This document shows positions 58,339-64,000 of a stretch of DNA of 64,000 nucleotides, one piece after another. The notes beneath the pieces were generated by a model. That model was given only the letters and a program-made list of their open reading frames with translations, searched no databases and was not told the origin of the DNA. The stretch spans positions 620,001 through 684,000 of the forward strand of contig NZ_JAPQNS010000001.1 in assembly GCF_028867935.1 (NCBI RefSeq), written 5' to 3'. Source of the DNA: Flavobacterium sp. SUN052. GTDB lineage: Bacteria > Bacteroidota > Bacteroidia > Flavobacteriales > Flavobacteriaceae. The translations under genes were made by a program, and so were the position numbers. The number at the start of each line of letters is the position of its first letter. Position 1 is the first letter of the stretch.

Positions 58339-60428
58339 AAGTAGGCGGTCAATGGAATAGGTTGCTCGGCAAGCCCTTCAGCCTGCCAGGTCCACTCCAG
58401 GTTGGGCTTGCTGTTATCCGTATGATGGTAATATATCTTAAACGGATGGTAACCAGCTTTCAGATTCACCGTAGTCGAAATGGGGAGTTTTAGCTTAGGC
58501 CGGTCTGGAAAGCTCCGATCAAGAATAAGGGCATTATGCAGCCGCAACAAATAACTCCCATTCCCATTCATACTGAACTGATAAGCGCCGTCTTTGGGTA
58601 TTTTAATATAGCCCTCCTGGTAGAGCATACCTTCTTTTAACGCTAGTTTATTTAACTCAATACCCGGCTTGGTGCCGGACTGTGTTGCCGGACGACTGCT
58701 CAGATCCGCCACCCAGGGAAATTGTCCTTCGTAAGTTGACCAGCTAATCCCGGGGGCCAGCTTTGGGGGAGCCACGGCAGCCATAAGCGCCAGATCATAA
58801 GGTCGAGGGGCTTCGGGGTCGGGACGCCGAACCTGGGTTGCTTTTTCCTTAAACATCGTTTGCATCTTCTGGTAGGCCGCTTCCTTGCCCAGATTCTGGC
58901 GCTCTTGCGGATCCGTCACGACATTATAGATCTCGAAATCGTCTTCGGCTGATTTTATATCATAGCGTACACCAACAAAATCTCCCTGCCGGATTTTCTG
59001 CATCTGGTTGCGTTTTCGGCCCCGATGATTGGTGGAGAACTCCTCAAATTTGGGTGTGTTGCCATTGTTTTCATATTCAATGTAGACCAGTCCCTCCCGT
59101 TGTTGTCCTTTGCCAGTTAGCGTCGGGAGTAGCGAAACGCCATCGGTGCGGGCAGGGGCAGGTATCTGGGCCACATCAGCAAACGTTGCCAGCCAGTCGT
59201 AAAGGGCACTGGGCTGAGCCACTACTTTGCGGGGAGCAATGTTACCCGGCCACTGGACTAAGGTAGGCATCCGAACTCCGCCCTCCCAGACGTCACGCTT
59301 GATGCCATCGAAGGGACCGTAACTATTAAAAAAGTTGGGTTCGTACTCTTCTTTCAGGTAGGATTCAATGGATGGACCGTTGTCGGATGTAAAGACGACA
59401 ATTGTATTCTGATCAATGTTTAAGTCTTTCAACAGGTGCAGAATGTCGCCAACGCCATCGTCAATCCGGCGGCAGAGGGTAGCGTAGCGCTTATAGACGT
59501 CGGGCCAGGCAATATTGGGTGTTTCTGTTTTTTTATCATGGTCGTAGGTGGCCTGGGCATAGTCTGGATGAATGTAGGAGTCAGGCGTTCCCGAGGCCGT
59601 ATTGATCATAGCACCTGGTTTGCCCAGCCATTGTAAACCACCCTGTAAGCCTCCACCTTTAGGATACGCTTGGGTGGGGAGTTCCAACACGGCATGGGGC
59701 ACGTCGTAGGCTAAATAGAGAAAAAACGGCTTGTCTTTACCTGCCTGTTGTTTGATTAAATCTTTGGCTTTGGCCGTCCAGAGGTCAGTGGTGAAGCTCT
59801 TGGCGAGACCCGCCGACACATTGGTTTTATTTTCCCATACTTCTTTCTTTCCCCGATAGATGCCTTCCACAGGGTAGTGCTCATGGCCGTCGACGTGCCG
59901 AATATAAGCGTACGAATAGTCGAAGCCCCGGTTCAGGGGATGCGCGGGCCAGTTGGGTGCTTCGGCATCGGCACCCTGCAACCCCCACTTTCCAACCAGA
60001 TTCGTGCTGTAACCCGCCCGCCGAAGTACCGAACTCATTGTATAGGTATCCTGCAACTCCTTATCAAACTGATTGTTACGAATGTTTGCATGCCCCTGGC
60101 TTACTCCCAGCATGAGCGAAGCACGCGAGGGCGCACAAACCGGAGCTGCGCAGTAGTGGTTGGTGAGCATAGCCCCGTTTTGAGCCATCTCATCTAACGA
60201 TGGTGTAAACTGCCACGGCTCGCTGGGGTTATTGGCCTGCATGCGCTGTTTTTGCCAGAAAACCCCCAGGTCACCCCATCCCATATCATCTACCAGGATA
60301 AAAATGATATTTGGCCGGGCCGCAGGGGCTGATTTCTTCTGCTTTCCCGCAGGGGTGTTACCAAGTAGACTGATCAGTCCAATCAGCAGTAATAGATGTT
60401 TCAGGGTCGATGCAGTCATAGTTGTCAA
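58320..60428 (-). CDS. Sulfatase with C-terminal PA14-like domain
   Basis: 702 residues. Signal segment KHLLLLIGLISLLGNTPAG, then the arylsulfatase domain. PNIIFILVDDMGWGDLG provides the metal Asp pair (47-48). The formylglycine motif C98-A-P-S-R102 is of the Cys type. VFTSDNGPSIESYLKEEYEPN and GVRMPTLVQWPGNI follow. From about residue 560 comes a beta-rich PA14-like domain (MLYQEGYIKIPKDGAYQFSMNGNGSYLLRLHN). It removes sulfate esters from sugars after maturation by an anaerobic or FGE-type system, not in this window. It follows the SusD gene by 53 bases in the same direction. Confidence 0.92.
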   Translation of the reverse strand: MTTMTASTLKHLLLLIGLISLLGNTPAGKQKKSAPAARPNIIFILVDDMGWGDLGVFWQKQRMQANNPSEPWQFTPSLDEMAQNGAMLTNHYCAAPVCAPSRASLMLGVSQGHANIRNNQFDKELQDTYTMSSVLRRAGYSTNLVGKWGLQGADAEAPNWPAHPLNRGFDYSYAYIRHVDGHEHYPVEGIYRGKKEVWENKTNVSAGLAKSFTTDLWTAKAKDLIKQQAGKDKPFFLYLAYDVPHAVLELPTQAYPKGGGLQGGLQWLGKPGAMINTASGTPDSYIHPDYAQATYDHDKKTETPNIAWPDVYKRYATLCRRIDDGVGDILHLLKDLNIDQNTIVVFTSDNGPSIESYLKEEYEPNFFNSYGPFDGIKRDVWEGGVRMPTLVQWPGNIAPRKVVAQPSALYDWLATFADVAQIPAPARTDGVSLLPTLTGKGQQREGLVYIEYENNGNTPKFEEFSTNHRGRKRNQMQKIRQGDFVGVRYDIKSAEDDFEIYNVVTDPQERQNLGKEAAYQKMQTMFKEKATQVRRPDPEAPRPYDLALMAAVAPPKLAPGISWSTYEGQFPWVADLSSRPATQSGTKPGIELNKLALKEGMLYQEGYIKIPKDGAYQFSMNGNGSYLLRLHNALILDRSFPDRPKLKLPISTTVNLKAGYHPFKIYYHHTDNSKPNLEWTWQAEGLAEQPIPLTAYFHAAEK

Positions 60429-60481
60429 AAGGCTGGAGTAACGGGTTCGACGTTACCCCAGATAAAGCCTCACGTTTATAG

Positions 60482-61978
60482 TTATTTACCGTAGCCTGGA
60501 TTCTGCTCCAGATTAGGATTTAGCTGGCTCACAATGGTTGGAATTGGCCAGAGATAATCCCGGTCTTTGTTGAACTTACGCGTACCAATTTTTTTGCCGT
60601 CCAGGTTGAAAATGTCCGTATTCATCACCACTTCGGCCGTGCGCCACCGCCGGATATCGTGATAGTACAAGCCTTCGCCCGCTAGTTCAATTCGGCGCTC
60701 GTGCCGGATTTCAGTTCGAAGCTGGTCTTTGCTCAAGCCGGGCGTTACGGATGCCACGCCAGCCCGACTCCGTATCAGATTGAGGGCCGAATAAACGGAC
60801 GCATCGGGACCAGCCGCTTCGTTTTGAGCTTCTGCGTACATCAGCAACACATCGGCATAACGAAATACCATGTAGTTAATCTGCGACTGACCAGCGGCAA
60901 TGGTTGTTCCCGCTTCGTTGTCTTTGTAAGCCGTATATTTTTTCTGGCCAATACCGGTAAACCCAAATGTGTTCGCCTGAACGGTTTTAGCCCGAAACTG
61001 GGTACCCGGCAAAACCAACGTTTGGTTTAGGCGGGGGTCACGGTTATCGTAAGGCTTTTTAGGATCGTAAAGGGGCGATTTGCTGGCGGGCAGGCCGTCT
61101 TTCATGTAAAAATCATTCAGCAAATCTGGTAGCGGAGCAATAGAATTAAAATCGGTCAGGATAATGTCAACGTTTGTTGTGAACTCAGGGAATTTAAACT
61201 GAACATCAAAAATCACCTCCTGGTTACCCTCTTTATCCAACTGAAACAACTCCCGGTAATCGGGGAACAGGCTGTACGTTTTGGCGTCAATAATGGCTTT
61301 AGCAGCCGCAGCCGCTTCGGCCCATTTTCCACTATATAGCAGAGTGCGGGCTTTGAGCGCGTAAGCGGCCCCTTTGGAGGCTTTACCCTTGCTGTCGACC
61401 GTTACGGGCAGGTCAACAACCGCTTCGTCGCAGTCTTTAACGATCTGCGCCTGCACCTGTTCAGCGGTGTTACGGGGCAGGTTGGCGTGTTTCTCGATGT
61501 TAGGGGTTTCCAGAATGAGCGGCACACCACCGTAATAAGTCAATAGCTGTTGGTAAAACAAGGCCCGAAGAAATTTGGCTTCCGCTGTATACCGCTTCTT
61601 CGTGGCATCATCCATGGTTATGCCGCCGATATTGTCGAGCAGAGTATTGGCCCGGCCTATTCCGGCGTAGCAGGCACCCCATTTATTGTTGATCACGCCA
61701 TTATTGGCGGCATCATGAATACCCTGGGCAATAAAGCCGGCTCCGCCCGTATTGTCGTAGGTGTAATGATTCGGCGAAGCTGCTTCCATTGAAATGGGGT
61801 CGCCGTAGACATTGGCGTTAGCCAGCACGTTATACGTGCCGAACAGAGCGGCTTCGGCCTGCTCACGGGTTTTCCAGTATGTGGCCTGCGTATAGCGATC
61901 GGTGGGGTTTACATCCAGAAAACTGGAGCAGCTGTTTAGGGCCAGAGCCAGCCCAACCAGAATAGTATATTTTTTCAT
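60482..61978 (-). CDS. RagB/SusD family outer-membrane lipoprotein
   Basis: 498 residues. Lipobox LNSC near residue 17 (VGLALALNSCSSFLDVNP). SusD fold hallmarks: RYTQATYWKTREQAEAALFGTYNVL, EAKFLRALFYQQLLTYYGGVPLI, YALKARTLLYSGKWAEAAAAAKAI (TPR), YADVLLMYAEAQNEA and RHERRIELAGEGLYYHDIRRW. It caps the SusC barrel and binds glycans at the cell surface. 13 bases separate it from SusC, the usual pairing. Confidence 0.96.
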   Translation of the reverse strand: MKKYTILVGLALALNSCSSFLDVNPTDRYTQATYWKTREQAEAALFGTYNVLANANVYGDPISMEAASPNHYTYDNTGGAGFIAQGIHDAANNGVINNKWGACYAGIGRANTLLDNIGGITMDDATKKRYTAEAKFLRALFYQQLLTYYGGVPLILETPNIEKHANLPRNTAEQVQAQIVKDCDEAVVDLPVTVDSKGKASKGAAYALKARTLLYSGKWAEAAAAAKAIIDAKTYSLFPDYRELFQLDKEGNQEVIFDVQFKFPEFTTNVDIILTDFNSIAPLPDLLNDFYMKDGLPASKSPLYDPKKPYDNRDPRLNQTLVLPGTQFRAKTVQANTFGFTGIGQKKYTAYKDNEAGTTIAAGQSQINYMVFRYADVLLMYAEAQNEAAGPDASVYSALNLIRSRAGVASVTPGLSKDQLRTEIRHERRIELAGEGLYYHDIRRWRTAEVVMNTDIFNLDGKKIGTRKFNKDRDYLWPIPTIVSQLNPNLEQNPGYGK

Positions 61979-61991
61979 GAGTCAGGAGATG

Positions 61992-64000
61992 TTAGAACGT
62001 GATGTTTAATCCTGCGGTTGCCACCTTTGCAATGGGGTACTGAATAATATTTTCGTTGGAGGCACTACGCTCTGGATCGCCTAATTTGAATTTGGTGAAC
62101 GTCAATAAGTTCTGGGCGTTGGCAAAGACGCGTAGTTTGCTAATACCAATCCGGTTTGTCAGTTTAGTTGGTAAAAGGTAGCCAAGCTGGATATTTTTTA
62201 GCCGCAAATACGAGGCATCGCGCAGCCAGAAATCTGAAAGCTGAAAATTTTGAGGGTAACCGCTCGATGTCGTCAGGCGAGGGTATTTGGCATTTGGGTT
62301 CTCGGGAGTCCACGACTCGGTCAGCCAGTCCTTGGTAATACCCGAGCCATTGCGGTAGGGAAAGCCGAGGTTCAGGTTAATGTAGTTATCAACGCCCTGT
62401 ACACCCTGAAAGAAAGCCGTCAGATCAAGATTTTTGTAGGTGGCTCCCAGCGTAAAATTGTACGTCTGTTTGGGAATTACGTTGCCAATAATCTGCCGGT
62501 CATTGTTATCGACTTTACCGTCGTTGTTGAGGTCTTTGTATTTGATGTCGCCGGGTAGGGTGACGGCATTCTGAACCGGGGCCGCTTTAATCTCATCGGC
62601 GGTCTGGAAGTAGCCATCCGCAACCCGGCCGTAATACGAGTCTATGGGGTAACCTTCAAAGATAACTCGGTTGCCGTTGAAGATCTGCACCCCGTTGGTG
62701 TTAAGCACTTCGTTTTTCACCAGCGTCAGGTTTCCGCCCACGTTGTAGCCTACCTGCCCGATTTTATCGCGCCAGTTTAGCGTGTACTCAAACCCTTTGT
62801 TCTGCACCTTTCCTACGTTGCGAACTGGGCCTGCCAGGTTGCCTACCTGCTGGGCAATGTTCACCTGCCGTAGAATCCCGTCGGTGATTTTGTTGAAATA
62901 GTCAATTTCACCCGTTAGCCGATTGTTCAGTACACCCACTTCCAGACCAATATCGGTGATGGTTGTGCTTTCCCAGGTCAGGTTCTGCTCAGCAATCTGG
63001 GTGATGGCAGTTCCGCCCACTACGCTGTTGTTGAAGTTGTAATTGATCCCCGAATTGACCGCCGATACAAACCCGAACAACTGTTGGGGCTGGCTACCTA
63101 ATTTACCCCAGGAAGCCCGCAGTTTGAGGTTTGATAACGCCCGTACGTCTTTCAGAAAGGGCTCTTCGTTGATGCGCCATCCGCCCGATACCGATGGGAA
63201 GAACCCCCAGCGTTTGTCAGCGGCAAAACGCGATGATCCATCGTATCGAAAATTGACTTCGAACAGATATTTAGTGTCAAAAACATAATTGACCCGCCCG
63301 AAATACGACTGCAAGCGCGATTGAGTGGTGTTTCCACTAACGGCTGGATTGGAACTACCCGCGTTAAGCTCGTAAATATCGTTGCCAATATACCCCTGAT
63401 TACTCGCCAGAAAGCTGCCATTTTTAAACATTTCCTGACTAAATCCGAGTAGGGCACTCAGTTCGTGTTTGGCCGAAAGTGTCCGGTTATAGGCCAGTGT
63501 ATGGAAGTGAGTAAACCGCAAATCCTCGCCCGCGCCCTGGATTACGCTGCGAACGGGGATATTTCCCATTGGCGCTACCGCTCCTGTTTTGGGCTGGACT
63601 AAATTAATTTGGGGGTTATTGAACCGCTCGGTGCTATAAAGCAGGTTAGGAGCCGCCGTAACTTTATACGTAAGTCCGGGGGCCAGTTTAACCTCTGCAA
63701 AAAGGTTGAATATGGTCTGGAAAGAACTGTTTTTGTGAAAACCCTCGTAAGAAAGTGCGTAAGGGTTTCGGAAAAAATTATGTCCTGGCACCCGTACCCA
63801 CTGGTCTGCATAAGAGCCATCGGCAAGCACTGGTACCTGCATGGGCAGGCCTCTGTAGAGTAGACCCATGATGCCACCCTCACCATTTCCATCATTAGTC
63901 GTATAGGCACTTTCGCGGTAGTCCCAGTAAGTGGCGACAATTCCGCCCCCCACGCGCAGTCGACTGGTAATATCGGAGGTGATATTGCTGTTGACGGAAT
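61992..64000 (-). CDS. SusC/RagA family TonB-linked outer-membrane protein (5' end outside window)
   Basis: About 669 residues of the C-terminal part are visible; the frame runs through the window end. Barrel strands alternate (YVFDTKYLFEVNFRYDGSSRFAADKRWGFFPSVSGGW is the SusC family signature) and the protein ends NILQYPIAKVATAGLNITF, the typical terminal strand with aromatic end. It imports glycan oligomers with TonB energy. It is the promoter-side gene of the SusCD-sulfatase run. Confidence 0.95.
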   Translation of the reverse strand, partial: SVNSNITSDITSRLRVGGGIVATYWDYRESAYTTNDGNGEGGIMGLLYRGLPMQVPVLADGSYADQWVRVPGHNFFRNPYALSYEGFHKNSSFQTIFNLFAEVKLAPGLTYKVTAAPNLLYSTERFNNPQINLVQPKTGAVAPMGNIPVRSVIQGAGEDLRFTHFHTLAYNRTLSAKHELSALLGFSQEMFKNGSFLASNQGYIGNDIYELNAGSSNPAVSGNTTQSRLQSYFGRVNYVFDTKYLFEVNFRYDGSSRFAADKRWGFFPSVSGGWRINEEPFLKDVRALSNLKLRASWGKLGSQPQQLFGFVSAVNSGINYNFNNSVVGGTAITQIAEQNLTWESTTITDIGLEVGVLNNRLTGEIDYFNKITDGILRQVNIAQQVGNLAGPVRNVGKVQNKGFEYTLNWRDKIGQVGYNVGGNLTLVKNEVLNTNGVQIFNGNRVIFEGYPIDSYYGRVADGYFQTADEIKAAPVQNAVTLPGDIKYKDLNNDGKVDNNDRQIIGNVIPKQTYNFTLGATYKNLDLTAFFQGVQGVDNYINLNLGFPYRNGSGITKDWLTESWTPENPNAKYPRLTTSSGYPQNFQLSDFWLRDASYLRLKNIQLGYLLPTKLTNRIGISKLRVFANAQNLLTFTKFKLGDPERSASNENIIQYPIAKVATAGLNITF

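Overview
The window comes from a member of the Bacteroidota, most likely a Cytophagales bacterium of the Spirosoma type. Supporting signs are a SusC/SusD pair, a cargo protein of the type IX secretion system with a gliding-motility C-terminal domain, Bacteroidota-restricted small families (DUF3127, DUF3822, DUF2452, DUF5990), menaquinone genes, and promoters of the Bacteroidota form (TTG, about 19-21 bases, TAnnTTTG). Base composition is near even, except for one clearly AT-rich island at 34.5-35.9 kb. Genus assignment is inference.

Layout. 0-5 kb: end of cinA, a 2-oxoacid dehydrogenase E2, a deoxynucleotidase, a deoxynucleoside kinase and an unknown protein, all on +. 4.7-5.9 kb: tRNA-Leu(GAG), an OB-fold-like DUF3127 protein, and a tRNA-Lys(TTT) array of two intact copies and one broken copy. 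6-15 kb: SDR, CHRD lipoprotein, a large T9SS cargo protein, RlmD, a DNRLRE protein, DnaB and PyrE. 15.4-18.6 kb: a MarR regulator and a rifampin phosphotransferase-like enzyme, overlapping by 4 bases. 18.8-24.7 kb: DUF5990, CorC-like transporter, two NUDIX hydrolases, CoaD, DUF3822 and an rRNA methyltransferase-like protein. 24.8-29.6 kb: TPR lipoprotein, then thrS, infC, rpmI and rplT. 29.7-34.4 kb: bestrophin, Gfo/Idh/MocA oxidoreductase, RlmI-like methyltransferase and a TIM-barrel isomerase.

34.5-35.9 kb is an AT-rich two-gene segment (membrane protein and Crp/Fnr regulator) with the architecture of an integron gene cassette: GTTAGGC at its 5' end, GCCTAAC after the genes, then an imperfect stem-loop ending in GTT. 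No integrase is in the window. 36-39.3 kb: MenB and MenE around a DUF2452 protein and a Rieske-like lipoprotein with an altered ligand motif. 39.3-43.1 kb: an acidic unknown protein, a methyltransferase, an LEA-2 protein and a MerA-like flavoprotein. 43.2-48.7 kb: an MFS transporter diverging from a sugar-catabolic run (two Gfo/Idh/MocA enzymes and an isomerase) interrupted by a DUF433/PIN-like pair. 48.9-56.8 kb: a heavy-metal RND efflux operon and its two-component system, with three 11-base direct repeats between them. 56.8-58.3 kb: gene remnants. 58.3-64 kb: sulfatase, SusD and partial SusC, probably a sulfated-glycan utilisation locus.

A recurring feature is intergenic palindromes built from short repeated words. 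One of them runs into a gene and encodes part of a lipoprotein signal peptide.
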